The translations under genes were made by a program, and so were the position numbers. The notes under the pieces were generated by a model, which saw only the letters and a program-made list of their open reading frames with translations, was not told the origin of the DNA and did not search any database. This document shows positions 53,901 to 64,000 of a DNA stretch of 64,000 nucleotides, in pieces. The stretch covers positions 1,855,001-1,919,000 of the forward strand of contig OX419336.1 of the NCBI GenBank assembly GCA_948470475.1, in the 5' to 3' direction. This DNA comes from Galaxea fascicularis. Taxonomy: Eukaryota; Cnidaria; Anthozoa; Scleractinia; Euphylliidae. The first letter of the stretch is position 1. Each line of letters opens with the position of its first letter.

Positions 53901-56856
53901 TTTGTATATTTGTTTGTTTGATTGATTGATTGATTGATTGATGTTAGTTTGTATCGGCTCGTATGTTTCTGTTCTTTCGTTTTTGTTACGCAGCATACTT
54001 AGGCCTCATTGGTCATTATGTCGGAGTTAAGAGTATTCTTTTACACCTATTTTGTTACAGTATTTCAAGAATATTTTTAGCTTAGTCATGAGTTTCATTT
54101 CACACTGAAGGAATACGACACGCCAAGAGAACAAATAAACATGGAAGCGAATGCAGATATACTACAGCATAAGCCGGATTGCATTTGACAGTACAATACC
54201 GATAAAGAGACTAACAGATTTTTGACCAACAAAAGTTTTATTGAAACCCGCCAGTCACTGTTTACAGTCTTCGATTTCACACACGTGACAAGGCGGCCAT
54301 GTTGGTGTTGAAAACAATACAAATTTGCATAAAAATAAAGTTTAGTTCCCAGCGGAGAGACAGACTATTGCTCTTGACCACCAACATGGCCGCCATGATG
54401 TCGCATGAAATCCAGCAATGGACGAAACATGTCGAATCTGATAAGTATAGTAAACAAAAACACAAAACCTATTTTCTTTGCTCCAGTGATGACTTCTGTA
54501 AAACTTCAACCACTCACTGACAACGGTTTTTTTTAATTTGCTGCTTTGTCCAAGCAGTAAACAGAACGTTGGCACGAACATTTGTTTAGAGCGTTGAAGT
54601 TTCGTCTTGCATCAAGGTGAAGTTTCGCCCTAACTAAAGCAATAGAGCTCCGTTACAGACGAAATTTCACCTGTTTTCTCGACGCAAAATTGGGGAAAAT
54701 TCGTTCGCAATTTACGATGTCGCACTTAACCAAACAATTATACAGTCGTTTTGTGATGAAAAGTCAATATCAACGAAGCTTTCCTTACGTAAAGTAGGTC
54801 ATTTGATCTCGGAACAAAGACGTCTTTCTAGATGAAAATATTGGCTCGACAACATGTTTTGGGTACACCTGGATTATTTCTTGTTGCCGTACTAGAGTCC
54901 CATCAGACTACGCTTAAAAGACTATAGTCATGTAATATAAATCAGTTACCAAGTTGATTCAGAAAGCTAAGTGACGGGAAGTTACTATGATATTACTATT
55001 ATAATTTTTCATTAATAAGTTTTTTCATTTTGACCATTAGCGTTTGAATGTCTGTCTTGGTCTAAAGAATAAACGATTTTGTTGATAATAAATTCGTGTT
55101 TTGTAGTTGTATTGCTTAATTATATCAATCATTTCTTATTATTAGAATCGTACGTCTGACGTTTGCTAGTGAAGTTACTTACGGGTATATATTAAATATT
55201 TCTCTATATTTTCACGTGTATGCTGTTATCAAACTCCAAAAAGGAGAATAGGAAATACACCTTTTTGAACCGTTTTATCGCTCAGTCAGTTGTGGAGTGA
55301 AACTAATGATATAATATATATAATAATCAGTTTAATTACTCTTTTTGTAGCTTAACAGCTAAATTACAAGAGTGGTCAAAGTACTAATCATATATATACG
55401 TTAACGTGAAACATTTTACTAAGAATATTTATATGTAATAAATTTGTCGAGACGGTTAGTAGGGGCCATCGCAGGATCCTCTCTGAAGGTGCCTGGACGT
55501 AGATTGAATCCATGGGACACAGTTGTGCGCTGTGGTAGCAAGTTAGCAAGGACACCAGTGTCCTGAACTCTCTGGATAAACTTAGTGCATGCTGCGGCGC
55601 GCCGATCTGAGAGAGTACAAAGACCACAGTGCACAAGTGCGTCCCTGTAAGGAAGACCAGGAAAGATTATCTCTAAGGCTTTTTTCTTCACACCTTCAAT
55701 TAAGAGGCTAAGATAATCCCGCAAATCTGTCCAAACTGGGGACGCATACTCCAACACTGAACGGATCAGGCTGGAGTACACCAGAACTAACTCCCCTTCC
55801 ATCACACCTGACGTTTTCAAACAACGCAGTGCGTACAGGTGTTTGCACGCTCTCTGAACAATGTACTCGCAGTGCAGTCCAGCATAAATTATCAGTAACA
55901 TACACACTAAGCCACTTATACGTGTGGACGCGCTCGATTTCGGACCCAGAAAACTGCAAAGGAGGAGGATGGTGCGGTATATAGTGTAAGAAATCAATAA
56001 ACATCTCCTTGCACTTCACTGGGTTGAGGCGTATGCCATGCTCACTAGCATAAGTGCAAACTACTTTGAAACGTTCACAATGCTTTCAATCAATCAATCT
56101 TTATTTCACCACACACATAGAAGCTTACAGTGGATGATCGAGGGAGAGGGAAACGGCAGGCTCCTGCTCATCATAAAAGCGTGAAAATTCTCGCATTTTA
56201 ACTTGTCTCGTTCCTTTGAGAAGTGGAGCCAACAGGACAGAAATGAGCTAATATCAAGCAGAGTTCTTACAGTTTTGGGAAAACCCTTATTTCACTCCGA
56301 CGTTTGCCGTTTGGCGTAAACCTCATGCTTAATCTCTCTAATAATAAAAGAAGGAAGAAGTGGTAAGGAGACCTCGGGAAACCTCAAGGCTTATGCTAAT
56401 AGGTTCCCTTGGAGATGTATTGAGACTTATTTCTTAGCATGCTGTGGCAAGTCTGTAAAGACTACAAAGACATGAGAGATATATGTATTGAGATTTACTA
56501 TTAACATGGGGGATTGCAGTGGCAAGACTGTAAAGACATAACAGAGTCGGACATTTCATACATTTAACTGAAGAAATCAAGAAGCTTTCTTTTAAAGGTG
56601 GATAAAGTAGGGGAAGAATTATTTAAATAATTGAAAATTGTAAAGCATTGCATATTTTTGGCCCTCGAAAAAGTATAGTGAATTGTTTGGTATTAGTTCG
56701 GCAGGTATGCGGTCGAAAATTAGCTTTCCAGTGTTATAGCCCACTATAGTCCACCGCAAGAACGTTCATGATACACTATTATATAGGTATTATTGATCTA
56801 TTAATATTTATACCAACCTCGAAAACGATGACTGATTTCAACGGTGCAGACGTCAT
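50693..56856 (-). CDS. Secreted LamG-like / C-type lectin / PAN protein
   Basis: A five-exon gene predicted at 410 residues: 56818-56856, 53731-53860, 52821-53198, 51671-52075 and 50693-50973. Frame is kept throughout. Residues 1-24 form a signal peptide (MTSAPLKSVIVFEVLFLVTS). Residues about 30-182 form a LamG/concanavalin-like module (DHYWPLNELG, LTIAFWVAF, TWHHVTLTWN, NVYLFING). Residues about 183-318 form a C-type lectin-like domain with the expected Cys and WVDG. Residues 319-410 form a PAN/apple-like module (CAIDCLIYG, CKSYNY) ending in the stop. It has no membrane anchor, so is probably secreted. Many N-x-S/T sites suggest glycosylation. The lectin module lacks EPN/QPD and WND motifs, arguing against classical Ca-dependent sugar binding. 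Confidence 0.8.
51671..52075 (-). CDS. Lectin-like gene exon 4, C-type lectin-like domain
   Basis: The acceptor is ttatctgcag and the donor CCGAG with gtaagg. One exon holds the full domain: CYGSWIASLQFCYHI, W-x-E-A-REKC, LLSIGSKEEFEFL, SCLHIGLQK, EPSWVDG, ETCVHRG and CSEKCGFVCKK. The long-loop EPN/QPD and the WND calcium ligands are missing. Both ends are phase 1. Confidence 0.85.
52377..52620 (-). pseudogene. Possible Merlin/ISXO2-type transposase fragment
   Basis: A minus-strand frame reads CACDWSMKVGSITQSN, PGVHSKFPIKLAMLVLWHY. The pattern GS....S.(L/F).(L/I).....L...W resembles the linker helix region of Merlin (IS1016-like) transposases. No catalytic triad is present. It lies in the intron between the LamG and lectin exons. 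Weak call. Confidence 0.25.
52821..53198 (-). CDS. Lectin-like gene exon 3, LamG-like module
   Basis: The acceptor is attcgtag. The donor AATG with gtacaa was preferred over the gtgcag at 52813 because only it joins the lectin exon in frame. It encodes GEDAWVDLGLRFNSCYVDV, LTIAFWVAF, LIGFGSWDCG and TWHHVTLTWN. Both ends are phase 1. Confidence 0.78.
53731..53860 (-). CDS. Lectin-like gene exon 2, signal core and LamG start
   Basis: The acceptor is tttgtccag and the donor TTTTAG with gtaata. It encodes VLFLVTSTHALLSDADHYWP and LNELGYSYVYDWSKL. It ends in phase 1. YWPL near the mature N-terminus is typical of LamG-like jelly-roll domains in marine invertebrate secreted proteins. Confidence 0.75.
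53908..53943 (+). repeat. GATT microsatellite
   Basis: GTTT units pass into five or more GATT units, in intron 1 of the lectin-like gene. It may be the remnant tail of a LINE. Confidence 0.7.
54292..54394. repeat. Inverted repeat with GGCGGCCATGTTGGTG arms
   Basis: GGCGGCCATGTTGGTG at 54292-54307 is repeated in inverted form as CACCAACATGGCCGCC at 54379-54394. The spacer is 70 bp and AT-rich. Probably a MITE with poorly defined outer ends. Confidence 0.65.
55419..56085 (-). mobile_element. Frameshifted LINE reverse transcriptase remnant
   Basis: One frame reads GIRLNPVKCKEMFIDFLHY and FSGSEIERVHTYKWL. The frame then shifts to CEYIVQRACKHLYALRCLK, SSLIRSVLEYASPVWTDL and KKALEIIFPGLPYRDAL. 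The LEYASPVW and 'K.LGV'-like signatures mark the thumb/C-terminus of a Jockey/CR1-like non-LTR reverse transcriptase. The active-site FADD region is missing, so this is a 5'-truncated, broken copy. It lies in intron 1 of the lectin-like gene. Confidence 0.75.
56086..56720 (-). mobile_element. Probable second LINE 3' region with GATT tail
   Basis: On the minus strand the stretch ends GGTGAAATAAAG, then three GATT units exactly where the neighbouring LINE remnant begins. This suggests one element inserted beside or into the other. No convincing protein remains upstream. The left boundary is a guess. Confidence 0.4.
56818..56856 (-). CDS. Lectin-like gene exon 1, signal peptide start
   Basis: ATG at 56854-56856, then TSAPLKSVIVFE, with donor TCGAG followed by gttggt. 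It was chosen because it supplies the start and charged n-region that the next exon's hydrophobic VLFLVTSTHA needs, in matching phase 0. A 3-kb intron follows, holding LINE remnants. Confidence 0.62.
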
Positions 56857-59369
56857 CTTCGTGATGCCTTCAATGCTAAACTCCAAGCAACAGAGGAAGA
56901 AAGAAACTCCGTTTGACTGAGTTGGTAGGCTGTCTGATCAAATTTAAAATAGAACGTAGCCTTAAACCACTGATTTCTTAAAACTCACCAAAACATTTCT
57001 TTGTAAGGAGGTGACAGTGAGCACTATTTCAGCACCTTAATTCCCAACTTAGTACCCTCAGTAATTCGTTTTTTTTTTTTTTCTGTTTTCGGTTTTTCGT
57101 ATATCATTCTGTGGAGTCAAAGAGCGTAATCTAGCTATGCCGCCAGTGCGATTTACAGACGTCAAACAAATATCTCATGAGAAAACATAGTACGCGGACA
57201 GTTTTATACTAACAATCTGTGGCAAACAGCATAAAGTGAAGTAAAATTGTAAACCGTTTAAAGACTCAAGCGGTGTTTTTAAAACCAGTTTTGGCTGCAA
57301 AATAAATTTCTGTTTCAGTTCTAGCTTATGGGCAATCGCAAAATGTCAAATAAGTCATCTCGGTAAAAGGAAAAGTGACGGATTGAAGCCTCTAAGCAAA
57401 ATGAAAATGACCAGTTGTCAAAACAGACGTCTGAAAAACCAATTTGCCTTCTCCACAACTTTAATTGAGATTCACTGAAATTACCATTATATAGGTAAAC
57501 AACGATCAATATAGTTTTCAATTCTAATTATTTTGAATACGACCGAATATATTTTTCTCCATTTTCCTCATTAGCCTTTTGCATTGTTTTTTGCGCCGGT
57601 TTTTCTAGTGTAAGTAGTTAACAACATTATTAAGTTGTGTTAAATGCGTAATCTATCCTTCGAAACGCAACCTTTTTTTCTGCTTTGTTGCTCTTAGTTA
57701 TCTGTCTTCCGTAAACTTATCTTAATTAATTTCTAGGACCTTCCTTTTAGTTTCTCTCTTGAAGACCAACGAAGTCAAATTGTTACTGAGCTTTGATTCG
57801 TTTAGGAACACTCTGCCTTTTGTGCATATTCATAATTCTGTGAATGACCATTTCACTTTAATTTTCTATATTTTTGTACATGAATTAGGATTTTTTTCTG
57901 TTACACTTTGTTTGCCAACCCTTTTAAACGAAGAGAACTTAGTGATAGGATTTCCGTAATCAATGTTGAAAATTCAAACACTAGCTCCTATCAATTTCTC
58001 TTTGTAATGAGGCAGCAATGTCCAACGAAATTAAATTGCCACCTTAACTTATTTCAAAATGTTCTAGCTTTCTTAGTTCAACTCACCAAATTGTCAGAGA
58101 ATTCCTGTTGAATGATTATCCTGTAGGCAGATAATCTAAGTTTTCTATATTTAAAGCGTGAGATATCTGCTAAGACGGACGAAACCACTGGTTAATCAGT
58201 ATCCGCGGAATGCCAGATGAATTTGATTAACAATGATCGATGACTTAAAAAAAAAAACCAGACCAAACGAAGGCCAAAAATGCAATTCCACTTATCAGCT
58301 GTTTATCAAAATTACGCATAAGACCTCGCTTTGTTGTGACAATGTCCTACTGAGCGGATGGAAAAGAGAGATCCCACTTAACAAAGCTATTTACCAGGTG
58401 AAGACTGAAAATGTACCAAACAAAATGATGTTACTCTTTGAAATCTACCTAGGGGATAAGATTGAATTGAATTGCTCTCTTGTTGCAAAACTTGATGGCT
58501 TTATTAACGATAGAAATTATTTATCATCCTTCATAACATTGCATTCACAGGAAAAACAATTGATTAGACGCCTGTGCGAACAAAATGTTCGTGGGATGAA
58601 AAACGTTATGAAGATCGATCCAATTTTGACATTTTTTTTTCTCTTCCAAGCGTGTAATCTCAAAATGAACTGATTTTTGTGGTCTTCAAACTATTACTTA
58701 GGCATTTTACTTCCAAAACGAATTTTACGATATCATTTGGTGTGTTGTGAGTTGCACGATTTATTAAACCTACCGTAATTGTGGTCTAATTTAAACCAAC
58801 ACTAGATTCTCTACATATTCCTATCGAAACTCAGAGTCGACCTTGTTTAAGGATAACACCCGACTCGAAATAATATTTTATACAACTATCCCCCAGGGCA
58901 AAGGTATACATTGTTATTCACCGACCCTGGGGGGTATACACCGTATTTTCCAAATCCGATGGAAACGTCAGTTAAGAGGTTTGTTTACGTTTTCATTGAC
59001 CCTGTTTACGAACAATTTGGAGATTTTATTAAATGCATTTTATGACTTTCTTGCAAATTCAGTGCGAAAATAATTTCCACCCATCAATAAACAACAAAAT
59101 TTCGTCTTCCAACGGTTTCACGAAACGAGGTGCCATTTTGACTCCCGTACCAAAACAGTGAAAAGCCAAGGATATTCCCAGTTACGCGAGCCAATTAAAA
59201 CACGCGAAAATTCCTACCCACTGATTTGGTAAATACTAAAAGGTTCTATGTTTATATTAATTGTCAATATGGAAAGATATACTAGTTCAGTATGCAATGC
59301 AGGTTGTATATTACGAGAAAGCTTTACATGACTATTTACACCAGGTCATAGAAAATAAGCAGCCCTACT

Positions 59370-59401
59370 GTGACACACACACACACGCACACACACACAA
59401 C
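59370..59401 (+). repeat. CA microsatellite
   Basis: About fifteen CA units with one CG interruption. Confidence 0.85.
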
Positions 59402-59607
59402 AAACGCAGTGCACGATGGGAAGGTTCGTGGAAAACTGCCAAATATACAACGGCTTTCCTGCATTCTGATTAGCTGTACATGCTTTTCTACGACATGGTA
59501 TAAATGTAATATACTAAACTTGCACTTGCACATCCTGCTTAAGCTATGTTCGTAGTTTTTTCAGTTACTAAAATGGGACGATTGCAATATACTGAAATTT
59601 AATATTT

Positions 59608-60080
59608 AACAATTATTCACCCAATTGGAGGTGAATAGTGGTTGATATTCACCGAGCCGCGAAGCGGCGAGGTAAATATCCACCACTTTCGTCGACACTG
59701 TAGCGTTTTTCCCGCTACAGTGCGCCCATTCATTGGTCAGTTCATGGTCACATGACATCTAACAATGTAACTGTGTACCGCAAAATTCCATGAGTGGGCA
59801 ACATTGCGAAAAATGTGACGTCAAACGGGAAACAGTTCACTGTTACCCGCGAAATGATGACCGCTGTTGCACGTGATCAGAGTGTGCAGTTGAAGGTGGC
59901 CTGATGTTGTCGCTGGAATCTCAGCGCGTTTTTCAAAATTTGCTTTTGTTTTTGTTTTCCACCGGTTTGATCCATTTGTTTTGCCATATAACAAATCACT
60001 TACAAGAGATTCTCGGAAAACTTTACGAGACGAGGTGCGAAGCGCCGAGAGGAAAAAAATAACCTCTGGTTGCACGAATG
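59608..60080. repeat. Dispersed repeat with TTCACC/GGTGAA and CCGCGAAGCGG hairpins
   Basis: Opens ATTCACCCAATTGGAGGTGAAT, an inverted pair, then ATATTCACCGAGCCGCGAAG and TAAATATCCACCACT. Related GGTAAATATCCACCACT occurs at 15868-15884 and a TTCACC/GGTGAA hairpin at 9901-9923. A minus-strand frame (59821-60075) reads LYGKTNGSNRWKTKTKANFE. It may be element-encoded, but no family is recognised. Confidence 0.5.
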
Positions 60081-60631
60081 CTGAACCTCATTTCCGTGCT
60101 GTGCTGTCGCTTGGGAAACCACTTTAGGCTGCACTCCAACTTCGAGTTTTTTTCAGTTTTTTATTATTTTGTTGACTCTTTCTACGCCTGAGCCGTAACA
60201 GAAAATCGTTCTCCAACATTTGCCATAATTATTTAAATACCCACAAATTAAACCCACGTTTTTGTGGCTATTATTTGTTTTCTTTTCATACCTTTTTTGT
60301 TGGTTGTTATTTGAAATTTTAATGACTGCCTAATTTGTACATAGCTTGGGAAGATAAACTTCACACAAAAATGAAATGTTTGTCTGCATAACGGATTTAA
60401 ATGTTCCTTCTTTCCTTACTATTCGTTACCACACACTCGATAAAAGTCGCGGTTATGATTTTTAAATTATTAATTGCTTGTTTAATTATGTGGGATGAAT
60501 TGTCTCTGTTAGCTTAAAACATTACTGCGGGTTTCGCTCAAATCCGTTAAGAAAACATGCTGTGAAGAAATGTTTTCTAAAGACATGCTTGTCGCTAACC
60601 ACTGGTAAACTTTTCATGTCGTTGTTTGGAA

Positions 60632-60671
60632 GCAAGATGGATTAATTGTGCACGTGCACATCCATCTTGCA
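60632..60671. repeat. Hairpin with GTGCACGTGCAC core
   Basis: GCAAGATGGAT and ATCCATCTTGC pair around the perfect palindrome GTGCACGTGCAC, which contains an E-box CACGTG. Total about 40 bp. Confidence 0.75.
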
Positions 60672-61107
60672 CTGATAGCAGTGGTCTGAAAAATATAATT
60701 TTGTGAGCCTTACAATTACTGTAGCTAGATTGACGAATATTTAATTGCTAGCCACATAAATGTAGTTTGAGAATCCCCCGAGTTCTAAATTTTGGATATT
60801 CAAAAAAGCATTAAGACATTCTTTTGCCGGCAACTATACGTGCATTTTGCATTGTGACTCAAACTGTACTGATTCGCTTTCGGATCAGAGTTACTATAAC
60901 ATGTATAATTAATGTATGGGGCTGTGCGGAAATCTTTCCTTTTATCTGGAATGATAGACAATTTGGACTGCATTTTATTATTTTTGTCATTTCTTAAACT
61001 TCCATTAGTTAACTGTGGCAAACATAAATTCACTTTGACCGAACTTGGCTTCACTGTCGAGCACGACAGCGAGGTTTCGCTTCCTGCTGACGCTTGCGTC
61101 GCACGAT

Positions 61108-61157
61108 AAGGCCTGGTTCACACTAGCGACATAACGACATAATTACATAATCATAAT

Positions 61158-61232
<75 letters not shown>

Positions 61233-61272
61233 GTGTTGTTCACACTAGAGACCTAAAACATCAACATGAGGA

Positions 61273-61315
<43 letters not shown>

Positions 61316-61342
61316 TTATGTCGCAAGCGTGAACCAGGCTTA
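61108..61342. mobile_element. MITE with GCCTGGTTCAC ends and CGACATAA subterminal repeats
   Basis: TAAGGCCTGGTTCACACTAG on the left pairs with the inverted right end AAGCCTGGTTCACGCTTG. Just inside, GACATAACGACATAA and TTATGTCGTTATGTCGTTAT are stacked octamer copies. TAA/TTA at the edges fits a TWA target duplication of PIF/Harbinger elements. No coding potential. Confidence 0.75.
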
Positions 61343-62061
61343 ATATTCCACGCCCGCCTTAAGACACTAAAAAAATAATGGATTTTGGTATCTGGTTACA
61401 CAAATACAAATTTAGATAACGCTGTTTTGACCTACCCATTCGCTTACAGAAAGGAGTCCAGAAAAAACCATTCCTAGAGATACTGCTGGGAAGTGTTTCA
61501 GTTTGGCAAAACCATTCAATTTGGCGGCTCGCTAAAGCAAAACAACTTAACTATATTATTGGAGCTGCGCTACTGATGTAGGATGAAGATCTTGCTAAGT
61601 AGCTAAGTTTAATAGGCGATTTCTTTAACTTTCTCGGTTAGTCTAATATTTATACATATAACGTACAACGAACGACAACGAAAGAGTCGGGTACAGTCGG
61701 GTTGTTTTTCAAAATCGGGTGCAAATTTCGTTGTCGTATGCATTATTAATAGTGGACAATTAGTACGGCATGGTGACTGATTGATTGTTTTTCAAGTTTC
61801 TTACTCTTCCCAAGGCTTCATGTGAAAATACCGAAAGCAAACACTGCTATTTAAAATATTCCTGTCTTCTTCGCAGGAAACAAAGACTCTGGAAATTTAT
61901 GTCTAATTTGACTAGACATTAAAGTCAGAAGCTTTCGTCATTGTGAAGGATTACATGTAATGTTATTGTTATGATAGTTTGTTTCTTTACCTTTGCAACG
62001 ATACAAAACCTATTCAAGGGTTGAATTAACGTCTTCCATTTCCGTTCACAAATCTCTAGAT

Positions 62062-62162
62062 ATGGCTGCCTGGAACTTTATCATAGCCCAGTTTCTACCT
62101 TGTTTGCTGATGGCGGCTTACATGTGCAGTGGGTTTTCTATCATTGGCGAGAGACACGAAAG
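62062..62162 (+). CDS. Probable signal-peptide exon of a second secreted protein
   Basis: ATG at 62062 opens MAAWNFIIAQFLPCLLMAAY, then MCSGFSIIGERHER, with donor GAAAG followed by gtaact at 62163. The hydrophobic core followed by a small-residue CSG looks like a secretion signal with cleavage near residue 24. A pyrimidine-rich stretch with AG just upstream could be a 5' UTR acceptor. No second exon was convincing before the window ends, so the product is unknown. PAN or lectin proteins are plausible from the neighbourhood. Confidence 0.5.
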
Positions 62163-64000
62163 GTAACTGTGTCAGAGAAATACGTTCACTCAGTTATCAG
62201 TTAGTCCGTAGTGATACGCATGGTAGCGTATACTAGGTCCCATTATAATTAAGCTATTGAAATGTGCGTTTTTGAAAGTCGTTAAATTAAGAGAATTAAC
62301 TATATTTCATTGACGTTTGCCTTAGCTAAACGATAAGTCTCTCGATTAGTTACTCAACTACTGACCGCATTTATCTGCCTGTACAGAGAAGAGAGTGAGG
62401 CTACTGTGTCAGTTTGAAGCTCTTGTAAACCGAAAATGTCCACCAGTTTCCAGTTTCATTTGTGAACCTCGGTCTTTTGGGTGCAACTTTGATGTAGAAC
62501 TAACGATACCTTCTGCTCATCATACTTCGCGCTACTTACATGCAGCCCGATATTTCATTGGAACGACTTAGTTTCAAAACGACGTGCTACGGTTTAAGCT
62601 TTAGTGCTAAATGCTATCACTTTAGTTCTTCAAGGCAGCCAGCACGACGTTTAATACTAGCCCTAGTCGTAACGAGAATAGTATTTAACTTGTACAACAC
62701 TATCAGATGAATGCTCGCAAAGTCTAAGTTGGTTATCAGTAGCAAAATGAATACAAATACACACTGAAGGAGTTATGTCAGTATAAAACGTCGCTGCAGC
62801 TGAACAGGAGTTACTTTGTAATTGACTAGGTCAGTGTGGCTACTATAATAAACATTTTCCTTGATGTGTTGGCTGCCTAGCTTGCTCGAGCGTCTTTCTC
62901 TTAACTTTAGCTTAAATATATTCTCACTTTTTCCTTTTTCCTATATCTTCTCTATTGTCCTCAACCCTTCCAGAATACTGCCATTCCGTGTTAGTGTTAT
63001 GCATAACTTATCTTAATTATTTTCATCCAAAAATCTGCACAGGGATGTATGACCTTGTCTCTTAGCCGGTGAAATATTGGTGAAATACCGGTCGGGAATT
63101 TATTGATTGAGTTTAGTTTCTGAAAGTGAGTCAATTTAGCAGGATCAAAATTTGCCGAATGCCTGAATAAAGTATCATTAAATGCGCCACAAGTGCAGGC
63201 AGAAACAATTAGTTTTTGTTAATTTAATCTTGAATTTGGGTCAAACACCCAGGAAGACTGTACTTTCCCTCTTAGAAAAACAAATTAGTTTTCCGGTGAG
63301 CATTTTTTTGGTAAACGCATTGTGAAACATAAGATTTCACTATTCATTCTAATTTAAAGACAAACCATGCAACTGAATTTGTTGGTGGTATACCTTTGTG
63401 ATGGGAAAATTTACACACCAATCAGAAGTCATTAAACATTCAAATTAGCCAATCAGAATGTGCAGTAAACAAAAGTGACCGGCGAGAGGCGAAGGAGACG
63501 GAGCGTGAAGCTAACGTACCGTTGTTTCTGGTTTCATTTCTACTTGACTGAAAAACTTTAAAATTTCGAAATCGACAACTTAAACACATATCTACAATAG
63601 TTTATCATAAGCATTCTTGCGGTAGACTATAGAGGGCTGTAAGACTGGGAAGCTTTGTATGCGTTTTCAAAGTAGTTTAATGATTTTACAACCGGCGAGA
63701 TAAAACGGACAGGTGTTTTTCCTATTCACAATCTACTTGCTGATGGTGGACCTCTGGTTATTTACATTCCACCTGTTGTTGTCATGGAGTTGATTATCAG
63801 CATTAGGCCTGTATAGACTATGCTGAGTTTTGAGCAACATTTTGCAACAGATGAACCATCTGAGGAATAAACACCTAAATTAAATAAAATTTTGGAGGTT
63901 TTTCGGTGTGTGATTACAAACAGGTCAGCAGTTCAGTATAGCCGGATTTCATTAATATTCGGTGCCACTATCAACGCACCAGCGGTTTTCATTAAGAACT
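62163..64000. other. Right-hand flank, no supported exon
   Basis: AT-rich sequence. Candidate acceptors after the signal-peptide exon all lead to a stop within about 15 codons in the required phase. Nothing else is recognised, apart from a CCAATCAG-containing stretch near 63420-63460. Confidence 0.45.

Larger units (their letters stand above)
56857..62061. other. Region between two divergent secreted-protein genes
   Basis: No complete gene was supported. A 146-codon open frame at 58233-58673 has no domain and AT-driven composition. The region holds a CA microsatellite, a TTCACC/GGTGAA repeat with an adjacent frame at 59821-60075, a strong hairpin at 60632-60671 and a MITE at 61108-61342. Confidence 0.5.

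Noticed and set aside
58233..58673. 146-codon plus-strand frame
   Set aside because: No domain, no start context, AT-biased codon use and no flanking exons; chance frame or decayed element is likelier.

Overview
The window looks like genomic DNA from a cnidarian, most likely an anthozoan such as a stony coral. This is inferred from AT-rich, intron-dense animal genes with GT-AG junctions, very many short inverted-repeat transposons, and a secreted protein built from LamG-like, C-type lectin and PAN modules, a combination common in anthozoans. Nothing prokaryotic (operons, Shine-Dalgarno sites, CRISPR arrays) was seen. All gene models were built by hand from splice signals, reading phase and domain knowledge. 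Every exon junction quoted keeps the reading frame.

Layout. (1) About 8-7700, minus strand: the 5' part of an SH3BP2-like adaptor gene, with a PH domain over five exons, then a proline-rich linker, then an acidic Tyr-containing segment. The expected C-terminal SH2 exons would lie beyond the left edge. Its introns hold nested transposons: a TTAA-flanked piggyBac relic and a LINE 3' end inside one copy of a TA-flanked MITE, a second copy of that MITE, a foldback MITE and a PIF/Harbinger element with a Myb-like fragment. (2) About 7700-12250: no host gene seen. It holds a palindromic AT repeat, a 1.5-kb TTAA element with short lysine-rich ORFs, a foldback MITE and a 51-bp tandem repeat carrying CRE-type TGACGTCA sites. 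(3) 12257-49135, plus strand: a 22-exon kinesin gene (predicted 1,976 aa). It has an N-terminal motor with a ~60-residue loop-10 insertion, a linker on small exons, a coiled-coil tail in one 3.24-kb exon, and a basic, NLS-like C-terminus ending in a CxxC motif. (4) 50693-56856, minus strand, tail-to-tail with the kinesin: a five-exon secreted protein of 410 aa with signal peptide, LamG-like, C-type lectin and PAN modules, each module in its own exon between phase-1 introns. (5) About 55400-56100, inside its first intron: a frameshifted LINE remnant. (6) 56860-64000: mostly repeats and unassigned sequence, plus a plausible signal-peptide exon on the plus strand at 62062-62162.

The genes do not form an obvious pathway. 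The SH3BP2-like adaptor (membrane signalling) and the kinesin (microtubule transport) are divergent neighbours separated by transposon-rich DNA. The lectin-like secreted gene is a separate unit. The most unusual items are the kinesin architecture, the one-module-per-exon lectin, and the nested insertions for which an empty-site paralogue exists in the same window.
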